33,359 nt of DNA from Burkholderia sp. H160 (lineage in GTDB: Bacteria; Pseudomonadota; Gammaproteobacteria; Burkholderiales; Burkholderiaceae). Both the position numbers and the translations under genes were made by a program. Shown here one piece after another: positions 26,042 through 33,359 of the stretch. The notes below the pieces were generated by a model. It did no database searches. It saw nothing but the letters and a program-made list of their open reading frames with translations, and had not been told where the DNA came from. Within the stretch, counting starts at the first letter, position 1, and each line of letters opens with the position of its first letter. Location: NCBI GenBank assembly GCA_000173575.1, contig ABYL01000077.1, positions 1-33,359 of the forward strand, read 5' to 3'.

Positions 26042-26305
26042 TTACTTCGCTGCCTTGCCCGAAGCGCGTGCGCCGAACTTCTTGTTGAACTTCTCGACGC
26101 GGCCGGCCGTGTCCATGATCTTTTGCTGGCCGGTGTAGAACGGGTGCGATTCCGACGAGACTTCGATCTTCGCGAGCGGGTAGGTCTTGCCGTTGAATTC
26201 TGCGGTTTCGCGAGTCTGGATGGTCGAGCGCGTCACGAACTTGAAATCGTTCGACATATCGACGAACAGGACTTCGCGGTAATTCGGGTGAATGCCTTCT
26301 TTCAT
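26042..26305 (-). CDS. rpmE2: Ribosomal protein L31, type B (zinc-independent)
   Basis: An 87-residue 50S subunit protein. [23 protein letters not shown], then [28 protein letters not shown], is the L31 signature. There are no Cys residues, so the zinc-binding CxxC of type A L31 is missing and this is the type B (L31B/YkgM-like) form. A GGAAAG site lies just before the ATG. The gene is monocistronic, with its own promoter and terminator. Confidence 0.96.
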   Translation of the reverse strand: MKEGIHPNYREVLFVDMSNDFKFVTRSTIQTRETAEFNGKTYPLAKIEVSSESHPFYTGQQKIMDTAGRVEKFNKKFGARASGKAAK

Positions 26306-26400
26306 GGTCTTTCCTTTAATCTGGCGGTAGCCAACCCGCGTGCAGCCTTGACTGGACTGCCTTCAGGCGCGAGCCACTTGCCTACGGTCGAAAAACGGCG

Positions 26401-26429
26401 ATTATGCCAGAAAATCAGTCGCTTGGCGA
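26401..26429 (-). promoter_or_regulatory. Promoter of rpmE2
   Basis: On the minus strand TCGCCA (26429-26424), 17 bases, then CATAAT (26406-26401) preceded by TGG (an extended -10). The transcript would have a leader of about 90 bases before the rpmE2 ATG. Confidence 0.55.
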
Positions 26430-26482
26430 TTTTTCTGCCAGCGGATTCTATTGAGCCGCGAGCGCTGGCCGTTCGCGGCGTC

Positions 26483-27316
26483 TCAAACCGGCGCGAACGT
26501 CAATCCCACGCGCGCCGGATCCTGCCGGTAGTAGCGGGCGAGCAGCCGGTACAGCTCCGGACACTCCGCCTCGAACGCGTGCGGCTTGACGAACAGCGCC
26601 TCGCTGCACACGGCGAAAAATTCCGACGGATGGTCCGCCGCATACGGATCGATCAGCGAGTCGCGCTCGAAACGCGCCCAGCGGCGCTCGGGCACCGCGT
26701 CGACTTTCGCGCAGAACTGATCGTATGCGTGGTCGAACACGTCGGCCCATGCCTGCGTATCGAGCGGCGCGTGCCAGCGGCGCATCAGCGGCGGGTGGCC
26801 GTCCGCTTCGCCGCTCAGCATATCGATCTTGTGCGCGAACTCGTGAATCACGACGTTGTACGCGTCGCTGCCGTCGGTCATCTGCGCGTCTTCCCACGAC
26901 AGCACGACGGGGCCGCCTTCCCACGCCTCGCCGCTTGCGTCGTGTTCGATCTCATGGACGACGCCGTCTTCGTCCTCGACGGTCTTGCGGATCACGAATT
27001 CGCCCGGATAGACGATCACGCCGACCCAGCCGCGATACAGATCGAGGCTCAGGTTCAACACCGGCAGGCACGCCTGCGCGGCGATGGCGACCGTCATCGC
27101 GTCGGTCAGTTCGAGCTCGTGCGCGGTCGAGAACTCCTTCTGCGCGATGAACAGACTCGTCAGCTCGCGCAGCCGTGCGAGATCGGGTGCTTCCAGATGG
27201 GTGAGAAATGGCAGACCGGCGAGCGTCGCTTGCCACAAGGAATCGTCGATCGCGTAATCGCGCAGCGCTCGCTCGCGGCGGCGCGTGCCCAGCCAGTTAG
27301 TGAGTTTCGACAGCAT
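26483..27316 (-). CDS. mtfA: MtfA-family zinc-dependent peptidase
   Basis: A 277-residue cytosolic gluzincin-type metallopeptidase related to E. coli MtfA, the Mlc titration factor. The zinc motif is HEFAH (His158, Glu159, His162) and the third ligand is Glu232 in DHPSEFFAV. VIVYPGEFVI and GPVVLSWEDA are also typical of the family. In E. coli MtfA binds the glucose repressor Mlc; no mlc or PTS genes are in this window. The ATG at 27316 (MLSKLTNWLG) has a GAGGTGG-like site upstream. It starts 14 bases after the MFS transporter stop, so it is the third gene of a MerR-MFS-mtfA operon. That context differs from E. coli. Confidence 0.9.
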   Translation of the reverse strand: MLSKLTNWLGTRRRERALRDYAIDDSLWQATLAGLPFLTHLEAPDLARLRELTSLFIAQKEFSTAHELELTDAMTVAIAAQACLPVLNLSLDLYRGWVGVIVYPGEFVIRKTVEDEDGVVHEIEHDASGEAWEGGPVVLSWEDAQMTDGSDAYNVVIHEFAHKIDMLSGEADGHPPLMRRWHAPLDTQAWADVFDHAYDQFCAKVDAVPERRWARFERDSLIDPYAADHPSEFFAVCSEALFVKPHAFEAECPELYRLLARYYRQDPARVGLTFAPV

Positions 27317-27330
27317 GCTTGAGCCCACCT

Positions 27331-28887
27331 CTAGTCGATCTGATTTTGCCACGCGGCAAACAGGCCGCCACATATCGCGACGCCGATCAGAAAATAGAAG
27401 CCATCGAGCGAGGCGAGGAAACTGGCCTGCTGCGCGACCGTGCGGCTGATCGACGCGATCGCGAGCGCGTGCGCCTCGTTCGCTGCATGGCCGGCGACGG
27501 CGAAGCCGCGGGTCAGCGTCGCGAGCGTGTTCTGGAACACTGGATTGTACGGATTCACGGACTCCGCGAGACGACTTTGGTGCAGCGCGAGCCGATGCTG
27601 CTCGACGATGATCACCGAGGCGGTCGCGAAGGAGACCGTCAATTGCCGCATGATGTTCTTCAACCGGTAGCCGTGCGAGAACTCCTCGATCGCGAAGATG
27701 CGGAACGTCAGATTCGCGACCGGCAGTACGATGAACAGCATCAGCAGGCCGCGCAGCAGCAGCGGCGCGACGAGCGCCGCCTCGCCGACGTCCGGCGACA
27801 TGCGTGTCATCCACGCGGCGGAGAACGCGGCGATCGCGAAGCCCGGCACGATGATCCACTTCTTGCGCGGTAGCAGCTTCGCGTAACGCAGATAGACGAA
27901 CAGCGCGCTCGCCGAAATCAGCGACGTGACGCCGACGAGCCGCCCGGTGTTCTCGATCGGATAGCCGAGGCCGCCTTCGAGAAAGCGCGAGATCAGATAG
28001 CTGAACACGGTCGTCATGTAGTAATAGAACATGTACAGCACCATGCCGACCTGGAAGACCTTTTCGCGCAATGCATGCAGGCGCACGAGCGGCGCGGGGT
28101 GATGCCACTGGTGATACACGAACCAGCCGAGTGCGGCGAAGCCGGCCACCGTTAGCAGGATGAGTCCTGGCGACGCGCTGAACAGCTGGAAGCGCACCTG
28201 CTGCATCACGATTTGCAGCGCGCCTTGTGCGAACGCGAAGATCAGGTACGGCCAGAAATGGGCGGAGCCGCGTTCTCCGGGCAGGCGGTTACCGGCATCG
28301 GGCAGCGCTAGCAGCGCGAGCAACGCGAACAGCACGCCGGCCGGCGCCGTGCACGCGAACAACGCGCGCCAGTCGAAATGTGCGACCAACTGACCGCCGA
28401 CGAGCGGCGCAAGCGCGCTCGCCAGCAAGATCAGCAGCAGAAACACGCGCGTGGCCGCGGGGCGCCGCTGCGGCGTAAAACTCATCTGGATCAGGATCCG
28501 GCAGGCGCCCATCATCGGGCCGATGAAGTAGCCCTGAAAGCCGCGCGCGAACGCGAGCTCGATCGACGATTCGCTGAGCGCCGCGGCTGCCGCGCCCGCC
28601 GAATAGAGCAGCATGCAGCCGGCCACGTAGCGCCGGTAGCCGAGGCGCTCGACCCACCATTCCTGCTGCAGGATACCGAGCACCGCAGCGACCGCATAGG
28701 CGCTCGACGCCCACACGAGCTCATCCGGCGATGCATTGACGCCCCCCGCGATATAGCTGGCGAAAAACGAGAAGATCGCGTTGTCGAAATAGTCGAGAGC
28801 GGTGACGACCGCGAGCACCCACGGGAAAAAGTCGCCGCGCAGTTTTTGGACGCTGAACCATGTGGCGCGGGACGAGGCGTTGCTCAC
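27331..28887 (-). CDS. MFS transporter, DHA2/EmrB-like drug exporter
   Basis: A 518-residue inner-membrane protein with about fourteen predicted helices, as in the DHA2 (EmrB/QacA) group. The N-terminal helix contains VVTALDYFDNAIFSFFASYIAGG, and the motif-A-like loop is VERLGYRRYVAG after the second helix. A hydrophilic hinge is present near residues 200-215. The start GTG at 28887 overlaps the stop of the upstream MerR gene (GTGA, 28884-28887), so translation is coupled. No periplasmic adaptor (EmrA) or outer-membrane factor gene is adjacent. Drug or metabolite export controlled by the coupled MerR protein is the likely role; the substrate cannot be read from sequence. Confidence 0.9.
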   Translation of the reverse strand: MSNASSRATWFSVQKLRGDFFPWVLAVVTALDYFDNAIFSFFASYIAGGVNASPDELVWASSAYAVAAVLGILQQEWWVERLGYRRYVAGCMLLYSAGAAAAALSESSIELAFARGFQGYFIGPMMGACRILIQMSFTPQRRPAATRVFLLLILLASALAPLVGGQLVAHFDWRALFACTAPAGVLFALLALLALPDAGNRLPGERGSAHFWPYLIFAFAQGALQIVMQQVRFQLFSASPGLILLTVAGFAALGWFVYHQWHHPAPLVRLHALREKVFQVGMVLYMFYYYMTTVFSYLISRFLEGGLGYPIENTGRLVGVTSLISASALFVYLRYAKLLPRKKWIIVPGFAIAAFSAAWMTRMSPDVGEAALVAPLLLRGLLMLFIVLPVANLTFRIFAIEEFSHGYRLKNIMRQLTVSFATASVIIVEQHRLALHQSRLAESVNPYNPVFQNTLATLTRGFAVAGHAANEAHALAIASISRTVAQQASFLASLDGFYFLIGVAICGGLFAAWQNQID

Positions 28888-29438
28888 GACGATTTGGCCG
28901 GTTTGCCGGTGCGGGATTTGCCTGTGCGTTGGCTGGGCACTACTCCGGCTTTTTCAGCCTTGCCGGCCGCTTTGGCCCGCGCGTGACGACGCTGTTCGAG
29001 TAGTTGCTCGGCGTTTTCGCCGGCGAGGCGCCGCTCCAGATAGTCGAGGTCCGGGGCCAGTTCGGCGCGCAGTGCCTGTGCTTCCTTCAGTTCGCGGCGC
29101 ACCGCTTCGATGCGGGTGTCGAGCGTTTCGACCTGCCGGGCGATCGCGTCGCGAATTTGCTGCAACGATTCGGTTGAAAAACGATGACCGCCTTCGACCG
29201 GTTCAAGCGAACGCTTCAGCATTTCGGTGATGCTATGCAGCGAGAAGCCGAGCGAGCGCAAACGCAGGATCCGCGCGAAACGCTTCAGGTCTTCCTCGTC
29301 GTAGAGGCGATAGCGGCCTTCGCTGCGCGTCGGCGACACGAGGCCGCGCTCCTCGTAGTACTTCAGCGTGCGCGGCGTGACGCCGAGGCGTTCGGCGGCG
29401 TCGCGCACGGTCAATAGCGCGGGAGAGTCCTTCGACAT
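28884..29438 (-). CDS. MerR-family transcriptional regulator
   Basis: A 184-residue regulator with the N-terminal MerR domain (LLTVRDAAERLGVTPRTLKYYEERGLVSPTRSEGRYRLYDEEDLKRFARI), a coiled coil around residues 95-135, and a Lys/Arg-rich basic tail (RTGKSRTGKPAKSS). It has no Cys. Three starts are possible: ATGs at 29474, 29471 and 29438. The last is chosen because the first two fall in a TATGAT that may be the -10 element; none has a clear ribosome site, so the choice is uncertain. The upstream dyad ACGTG-N6-CACGT may be its operator. It is the first gene of the operon with the MFS transporter and mtfA. Confidence 0.85.
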   Translation of the reverse strand: MSKDSPALLTVRDAAERLGVTPRTLKYYEERGLVSPTRSEGRYRLYDEEDLKRFARILRLRSLGFSLHSITEMLKRSLEPVEGGHRFSTESLQQIRDAIARQVETLDTRIEAVRRELKEAQALRAELAPDLDYLERRLAGENAEQLLEQRRHARAKAAGKAEKAGVVPSQRTGKSRTGKPAKSS

Positions 29439-29466
29439 GACGGTGACGGAGAAGGATGGGATTGTC

Positions 29467-29495
29467 GCCATCATACTGCAACGTGTACGTTCACG
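29467..29495 (-). promoter_or_regulatory. Dyad and -10 element upstream of the MerR-MFS-mtfA operon
   Basis: On the minus strand ACGTGAACGTACACGT (ACGTG-N6-CACGT) is followed four bases later by TATGAT. The ACGT-rich dyad resembles operators reported for LiuR-type MerR proteins. No good -35 is seen. Confidence 0.4.
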
Positions 29496-29532
29496 TATAT
29501 GTTGGGGACGCTGACTGGACGGACGACGGACG

Positions 29533-29566
29533 AAAAAAAACCGCTCGCGAATTGCGAGCGGTTTTT
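29533..29566. terminator. Terminator of rho, U-tracts on both strands
   Basis: CCGCTCGC (29541-29548) and GCGAGCGG (29554-29561) form a perfect 8-bp stem with a 5-base loop. It has eight As on the left and five Ts on the right, so it works for rho on the minus strand and could act on the plus strand too. Confidence 0.92.
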
Positions 29567-29613
29567 CATGCGGTGCGTTGGCCGGCTAATGCGGCCAGCG
29601 CAAACGCGACGTG

Positions 29614-30882
29614 TTAGCTGCCACCACCACGACGCATCATGTCGAAGAACTCGGAGTTGCTCTTCGTCTGGCGGATCTTGTCGAGCAGGAATTCCATCGA
29701 CTCGACTTCATCCATATCGTGAATGAACTTGCGCAGCACCCAGATCTTCTGCAGCACTTCGGGCTTGATCAGCAGTTCTTCGCGGCGGGTGCCCGACTTG
29801 TTGAGGTTGATCGACGGGTAGACGCGCTTTTCGGCGAGACGGCGCTCGAGGTGCACTTCCATGTTGCCGGTGCCCTTGAACTCTTCGTAGATCACGTCGT
29901 CCATGCGGCTGCCGGTTTCGATCAGTGCCGTGCCGATGATGGTCAGCGATCCGCCTTCCTCGATGTTGCGCGCCGCGCCGAAGAAGCGCTTCGGACGCTG
30001 CAGCGCGTTCGCGTCGACACCGCCCGTCAGCACCTTGCCCGAGGCCGGCACGACGGTGTTGTAGGCGCGCGCGAGACGCGTGATCGAGTCGAGCAGAATC
30101 ACGACGTCGTTCTTCATTTCGACGAGGCGCTTGGCCTTCTCGATCACCATTTCGGCGACCTGCACGTGACGCGCGGCGGGTTCGTCGAACGTGGAGGCGA
30201 TCACTTCGCCGGCCACCGAGCGCTGCATTTCCGTCACTTCTTCCGGACGCTCGTCGATCAGCAGCACGAACAGCACGACGTCGGGATGGTTCTGCTTGAT
30301 CGCGTGCGCGATGTGCTGAAGCATCACGGTCTTGCCTGACTTCGGCGAGGCGACGAGCAGGCCGCGCTGGCCTTTGCCGATCGGCGCGATCATGTCGATG
30401 ATGCGGCCCGTCACGTTCTCTTCGCCGCGCATTTCACGTTCGAGCAGCAGCACCTTGTTCGGGTGCAGCGGCGTCAGGTTTTCGAACATGATCTTGTGCT
30501 TCGAGGCCTCCGGCGGCTGGCCGTTGACCTTGTCCACCTTCACCAGCGCGAAATAGCGCTCGCCGTCTTTCGGCGTGCGCACTTCACCTTCGATCGTGTC
30601 GCCCGTATGCAGGTTGAAGCGGCGGATTTGCGACGGGCTGATGTAGATGTCATCCGTGCTGGCGAGGTAGGAGGTTTCCGGCGAACGCAGGAAGCCGAAA
30701 CCGTCCGGCAGCACTTCGAGGGTGCCGTCGCCGAAGATCGTGTCGCCCGCTTTGGCTCGTTTTTTTAGAATGGCGAACATCAATTCCTGCTTGCGCAGGC
30801 GGTTCGCGCTTTCGATCTCGAGGCCGTTGGCCATCTCGATCAATTGGGACACGTGCAGAGTCTTAAGCTCGGATAAATGCAT
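29614..30882 (-). CDS. rho: Transcription termination factor Rho
   Basis: A 422-residue hexameric RNA-dependent ATPase, close to E. coli Rho (419). The N-terminal domain [18 protein letters not shown] precedes the cold-shock-like RNA-binding domain ([36 protein letters not shown]). The ATPase domain carries Walker A in [12 protein letters not shown], Walker B in [17 protein letters not shown], and the Q-loop/R-loop segments. The start at ATG 30882 matches the family; upstream in-frame codons to 30948 are not conserved. It lies downstream of trxA on the same strand, the trxA-rho order also found in E. coli. The 235-base leader contains a hairpin and a TAGAAT box, so rho may also have its own promoter. 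Confidence 0.98.
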   Translation of the reverse strand: MHLSELKTLHVSQLIEMANGLEIESANRLRKQELMFAILKKRAKAGDTIFGDGTLEVLPDGFGFLRSPETSYLASTDDIYISPSQIRRFNLHTGDTIEGEVRTPKDGERYFALVKVDKVNGQPPEASKHKIMFENLTPLHPNKVLLLEREMRGEENVTGRIIDMIAPIGKGQRGLLVASPKSGKTVMLQHIAHAIKQNHPDVVLFVLLIDERPEEVTEMQRSVAGEVIASTFDEPAARHVQVAEMVIEKAKRLVEMKNDVVILLDSITRLARAYNTVVPASGKVLTGGVDANALQRPKRFFGAARNIEEGGSLTIIGTALIETGSRMDDVIYEEFKGTGNMEVHLERRLAEKRVYPSINLNKSGTRREELLIKPEVLQKIWVLRKFIHDMDEVESMEFLLDKIRQTKSNSEFFDMMRRGGGS

Positions 30883-30978
30883 ACGGAGAACCCGCAGGAG
30901 AAGGTGCGACGAAATGAAATCTGGGAGGAGGGTGAGCGGAACGCTCAAAGACTTACACGTCTTTTCGACGTTTTATGG

Positions 30979-30984
30979 ATTCTA
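30979..30984 (-). promoter_or_regulatory. Candidate -10 box of a rho promoter
   Basis: TAGAAT on the minus strand (30984-30979) lies about 100 bases upstream of the rho ATG, preceded by TATGCT. No clear -35 is visible. Confidence 0.35.
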
Positions 30985-31038
30985 GCATAGCACACGCCAA
31001 TTTCCGCCGGTGCGGCGGCTTGGCATCTTTGTCGTGTA

Positions 31039-31062
31039 GCGTGTTGCCGGTTGACAACACGC
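31039..31062 (-). terminator. Hairpin between trxA and rho
   Basis: GCGTGTTG and CAACACGC form a perfect 8-bp stem with an 8-base loop, about 55 bases after the trxA stop. There is no U-tract, so it may be a processing or stability element, or a weak terminator, rather than a full intrinsic terminator. Confidence 0.45.
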
Positions 31063-31117
31063 CCGATCCGAAGCGCTTGCGGCGCGCGATGAATCCGCGA
31101 GCGCCGCGGCGTTGTTC

Positions 31118-31444
31118 TTACAGATTGCCGTCGAGGAACGCGGTGAGTTGCGATTTCGACAGAGCGCCGACCTTCTGTGCGGCGACGGCGCCGTTCTTGA
31201 ACAGGATCAGCGTGGGGATGCCGCGCACGCCAAACTTGACCGGCGTCGATTGATGCTCGTCGACATTGATCTTCGCGATTTGCAGGCGATCGGCGTAATC
31301 CTTGGCGACTTCGTCGAGGATCGGCGCAATCATCTTGCATGGACCGCACCATTCGGCCCAGAAATCGAGCAGCACGGGTTTATCGGATTTCACGACGTCC
31401 TGTTCGAACGATGCGTCGCTAATATGCTTGATTTGTTCGCTCAT
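31118..31444 (-). CDS. trxA: Thioredoxin
   Basis: A 108-residue cytoplasmic thiol-disulfide reductant with the active site WCGPCK (Cys33, Cys36), the [17 protein letters not shown] core, the cis-proline segment [11 protein letters not shown] and a C-terminal amphipathic helix. It reduces ribonucleotide reductase and PAPS reductase, and probably the Bcp peroxiredoxin encoded at 518-979. An AGAGG site lies before the ATG. It is upstream of rho on the same strand. Confidence 0.98.
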   Translation of the reverse strand: MSEQIKHISDASFEQDVVKSDKPVLLDFWAEWCGPCKMIAPILDEVAKDYADRLQIAKINVDEHQSTPVKFGVRGIPTLILFKNGAVAAQKVGALSKSQLTAFLDGNL

Positions 31445-31557
31445 TTATGAATACCTCTGTCGGTTCGAGGCCCGCCTGAATTGCTCGCCACGATACGTCA
31501 AATACCAGGAAAATTTCCGTTCGCTTTGCCGCATCCGGCGCCTTGCCGCGCATGCCT

Positions 31558-31600
31558 GTGAAAATCCGAAAAATCGCCTGAAAAAAACCAGGATTTTCAC
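31558..31600. repeat. Long inverted repeat upstream of trxA
   Basis: GTGAAAATCC (31558-31567) and GGATTTTCAC (31591-31600) are perfect 10-base arms around a 23-base centre with A-runs. It lies 114-156 bases before the trxA ATG, so it could be in the leader or be an operator. Confidence 0.6.
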
Positions 31601-31950
31601 GTAATACGCCGAAAGAGTCGGGTTTGCGGGTCTTTCAACTGGCAGTGTAGCTTAATTCGCTATGCGTTGCCGATGGCGATAGTAGTCATTAGGGCAGTGG
31701 GGCTAAGGGGCCGCCGCCGGAGCGTCAGCCGGTTTCTGCGGCCGATGGATACCGCGTTGCAGTCTAAATGGTGGCGCGCGCGGCGAACTCAAGTGGGGTG
31801 CGGTGGGCAATCGTCGCGCTCGCCAGGAAGGTGCGATGTGGCGTGCATAAGGCCCGCATGAGGCGGGCGCAGATAGCGCGAAGCTGTCCGATCCGGCGCG
31901 TCGATCGCGTTTTGCTCGTATTAACAGTCGCACGATGCGCGCGGCAATGA

Positions 31951-31956
31951 TAGAAT
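31951..31956 (+). promoter_or_regulatory. -10 box of the ffs promoter
   Basis: TAGAAT ends eight bases before the predicted 5' end of the 4.5S RNA. The -35 is not obvious. Confidence 0.5.
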
Positions 31957-31963
31957 CTTTCGT

Positions 31964-32059
31964 GACGGGCCTCCTCGCATGGAGGGATGGTCAACCTGGT
32001 CAGGTCGGGAACGAAGCAGCCACAGCCGTTTTCCACCAGTGCCGAGGGTCGGGCTCGTC
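31964..32059 (+). ncRNA. ffs: 4.5S RNA, signal recognition particle RNA (small bacterial type)
   Basis: The universally conserved domain IV is readable: GGTCAGGTCG, the GGAA tetraloop (32008-32011) closed by TCG/CGA (32005-32007 with 32012-32014), then AAGCAGCC. Relative to E. coli the closing pairs change together (CC/GG to CG/CG), which supports a real helix. The 5' GACGGGCC pairs with the 3' GGGCTCGTC, and the stem may extend two more pairs outward. The total of about 96 bases is slightly shorter than the 114 of E. coli. It binds Ffh to form the SRP that targets inner-membrane proteins to FtsY. Its location before dnaX is conserved in Burkholderiaceae as far as I recall. End points are good to a few bases. 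Confidence 0.95.
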
Positions 32060-32221
32060 ACCTTCCTTTGCTTTAATCTTCGCGGCCGTATTCCACGGAT
32101 TCTCCGCAATCATTTCCACCTTCCGTATTGATCGTTCGCCGTGTGCGGACCGAGCCTCGTCGTGGCCGCGTCGCGCGTTCGCGCGTCGTCCCGAATCGGT
32201 TTTGCGCGCCTTTGTTACTGA

Positions 32222-32227
32222 TACAAT
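32222..32227 (+). promoter_or_regulatory. -10 element immediately upstream of dnaX
   Basis: TACAAT ends six bases before the dnaX ATG, so a transcript from it would begin at or next to the start codon. No strong -35 is seen, although TTTTGC lies 16 bases upstream. Confidence 0.45.
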
Positions 32228-32233
32228 TTCCGG

Positions 32234-33359
32234 ATGACCTATCAAGTTCTCGCACGCAAATGGCGGCCGAAGGATTTCGCTTCGCTCGTCGGACAGGAGC
32301 ACGTGGTGCGCGCGCTCACCCATGCGCTCGACGGCGGCCGTCTGCACCATGCCTATTTGTTTACAGGTACGCGCGGCGTCGGCAAGACCACGCTGTCGCG
32401 GATCTTCGCGAAGGCGCTCAATTGCGAGACCGGCGTGACGTCGACGCCGTGCGGCGTGTGCCGTGCGTGTCGCGAGATTGACGAAGGGCGTTTTGTCGAT
32501 TACGTCGAGATGGACGCGGCGAGCAATCGCGGCGTCGATGAAATGGCCGCGCTGCTCGAGCGCGCGGTGTATGCGCCCGTCGATGCGCGCTTCAAGGTCT
32601 ACATGATCGACGAAGTGCATATGCTGACGAACCACGCGTTCAACGCGATGCTGAAGACGCTCGAAGAGCCGCCGCAGCACGTCAAGTTCATCCTCGCGAC
32701 GACCGACCCTCAGAAGATTCCGGTCACCGTGCTTTCGCGCTGTCTGCAGTTCAATCTGAAGCAGATGCCGGCCGGCCACATCGTGACGCATCTCGAACGC
32801 ATTCTCGGTGAAGAGAACGTGCCGCACGAGGCGCAGGCGCTGCGCCTGCTCGCGCGCGCGGCCGACGGATCGATGCGCGACGCGCTGTCGCTGACCGACC
32901 AGGCGATCGCCTATTCGGCGAACCAGGTCAGCGAAGAGGCAGTGCGCGGGATGCTCGGGGCGCTCGACCAAAGCTATCTGATCCGGCTGCTCGACGCGCT
33001 CGCGCAGGGCGACGGCACGGCGGTGCTGGCGGTCGCCGACGAGATGGCGTTGCGCAGTCTGTCGTTCTCGACGGCGCTGCAGGATCTGGCGGGTCTGCTG
33101 CACCGGATCGCGTGGGCGCAGTTCGCGCCTTCGTCGGTGCTCGACGAATGGCCGGAGGCCGCCGATCTGCGCCGCTTCGCCGAAACCCTGAGCGCCGAGC
33201 AGGTGCAACTGTTCTATCAGATCGCGACGATCGGCCGAAGCGAGCTCGGCCTCGCGCCCGACGAATACGCGGGCTTCACGATGACGCTGCTGCGCATGCT
33301 CGCGTTCGAGCCGGCGCCGACGGGTGGCGGTGGTGGAGCGGCGGGAGCCGCTGGCACGC
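32234..33359 (+). CDS. dnaX: DNA polymerase III subunits gamma/tau (5' part, runs off the window end)
   Basis: 375 codons are visible of the clamp-loader ATPase. MTYQVLARKWRPKDFASLVGQEHVV is the standard start. Walker A is GTRGVGKT (45-52), the zinc-binding cysteines are Cys64, Cys73, Cys76 and Cys79, Walker B is VYMIDEVHML, and sensor 1 falls in FILATTDPQKIP. The SRC motif (VLSRCLQF) is present. After domain III the sequence turns Gly/Ala-rich at the edge (PTGGGGGAAGAAG), the linker where tau continues. No Shine-Dalgarno is seen before the ATG. It follows ffs after 174 bases. Confidence 0.97.
   Translation, partial: MTYQVLARKWRPKDFASLVGQEHVVRALTHALDGGRLHHAYLFTGTRGVGKTTLSRIFAKALNCETGVTSTPCGVCRACREIDEGRFVDYVEMDAASNRGVDEMAALLERAVYAPVDARFKVYMIDEVHMLTNHAFNAMLKTLEEPPQHVKFILATTDPQKIPVTVLSRCLQFNLKQMPAGHIVTHLERILGEENVPHEAQALRLLARAADGSMRDALSLTDQAIAYSANQVSEEAVRGMLGALDQSYLIRLLDALAQGDGTAVLAVADEMALRSLSFSTALQDLAGLLHRIAWAQFAPSSVLDEWPEAADLRRFAETLSAEQVQLFYQIATIGRSELGLAPDEYAGFTMTLLRMLAFEPAPTGGGGGAAGAAGT

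Larger units (their letters stand above)
31445..31963. other. 519-bp non-coding region between trxA and ffs
   Basis: No credible gene is seen. Short frames here (for example 31667-31861 plus and 31703-31933 minus) have unusual composition and no ribosome site. Present are a long dyad at 31558-31600, a candidate trxA -10 (TACACT on the minus strand near 31650), a GC hairpin near 31850-31870 and the ffs promoter near 31951. Confidence 0.6.

Noticed and set aside
31850-31870. GC hairpin (GCCCGC...GCGGGC) considered as a terminator or small RNA end
   Set aside because: Short stem without a U-tract and no transcript upstream to terminate.
31667-31933. Small open frames on both strands in the trxA-ffs gap
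   Set aside because: Arg/Ala/Pro-rich composition, no ribosome sites, no recognisable family; chance frames in GC-rich DNA.

Overview
The window is about 33 kb of GC-rich (roughly 65%), densely coded chromosomal DNA. Gene content, order and protein sequences point to a betaproteobacterium of the Burkholderiaceae, most likely Paraburkholderia or a close relative. Markers are a split-ArnA aminoarabinose operon, an alaA-hom-thrC-moeA-moaD-moaE run followed by a truncated hemoglobin, nsrR and clpB, a trxA-rho pair, and ffs next to dnaX. I see no insertion sequences, prophage genes, CRISPR array, tRNA or rRNA. All genes appear intact except the two cut by the window edges. This reads as core chromosome rather than an accessory island.

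Region 1 (1-9033, all minus strand). After the start of a probable PhoH-family gene and a 1-Cys-type peroxiredoxin (bcp) comes the L-Ara4N lipid A modification operon. In transcription order it is: a small Mth938-like protein, arnT, a single SMR-type flippase candidate, arnB, arnC, a formyltransferase, a UDP-GlcA decarboxylase and arnD. The two halves of enterobacterial ArnA are separate genes here. Several junctions are 4-base ATGA overlaps.

Region 2 (9412-17453, mostly plus strand). An AlaA-type aminotransferase, homoserine dehydrogenase and threonine synthase are followed by molybdopterin genes moeA-moaD-moaE. A group III truncated hemoglobin (minus) then lies divergent from an NsrR-type Rrf2 repressor, which looks like a nitrosative-stress pair.

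Region 3 (17397-21334). clpB has a well-formed sigma-32 promoter and a strong terminator. Downstream on the minus strand are a YidB/DUF937 protein and a secreted ComEA-like helix-hairpin-helix protein with an Ala/Lys/Pro-rich tail.

Region 4 (21581-29438). A cysteine-free MerR regulator and a carboxymuconolactone-decarboxylase-family protein sit behind a textbook 19-bp-spacer MerR promoter. Then come a MATE exporter translationally coupled to a distant ArnT-like membrane glycosyltransferase, the type B ribosomal protein L31, and a second MerR gene coupled to an MFS exporter and an MtfA-type zinc peptidase.

Region 5 (29533-33359). rho is preceded by trxA on the minus strand. A 519-bp non-coding stretch follows, then the 4.5S SRP RNA (ffs) and the 5' part of dnaX, which may be leaderless.

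The least explained units are the MATE plus ArnT-like gene pair and the MerR-MFS-MtfA operon. I found no clearly new multi-gene defence or mobile system.
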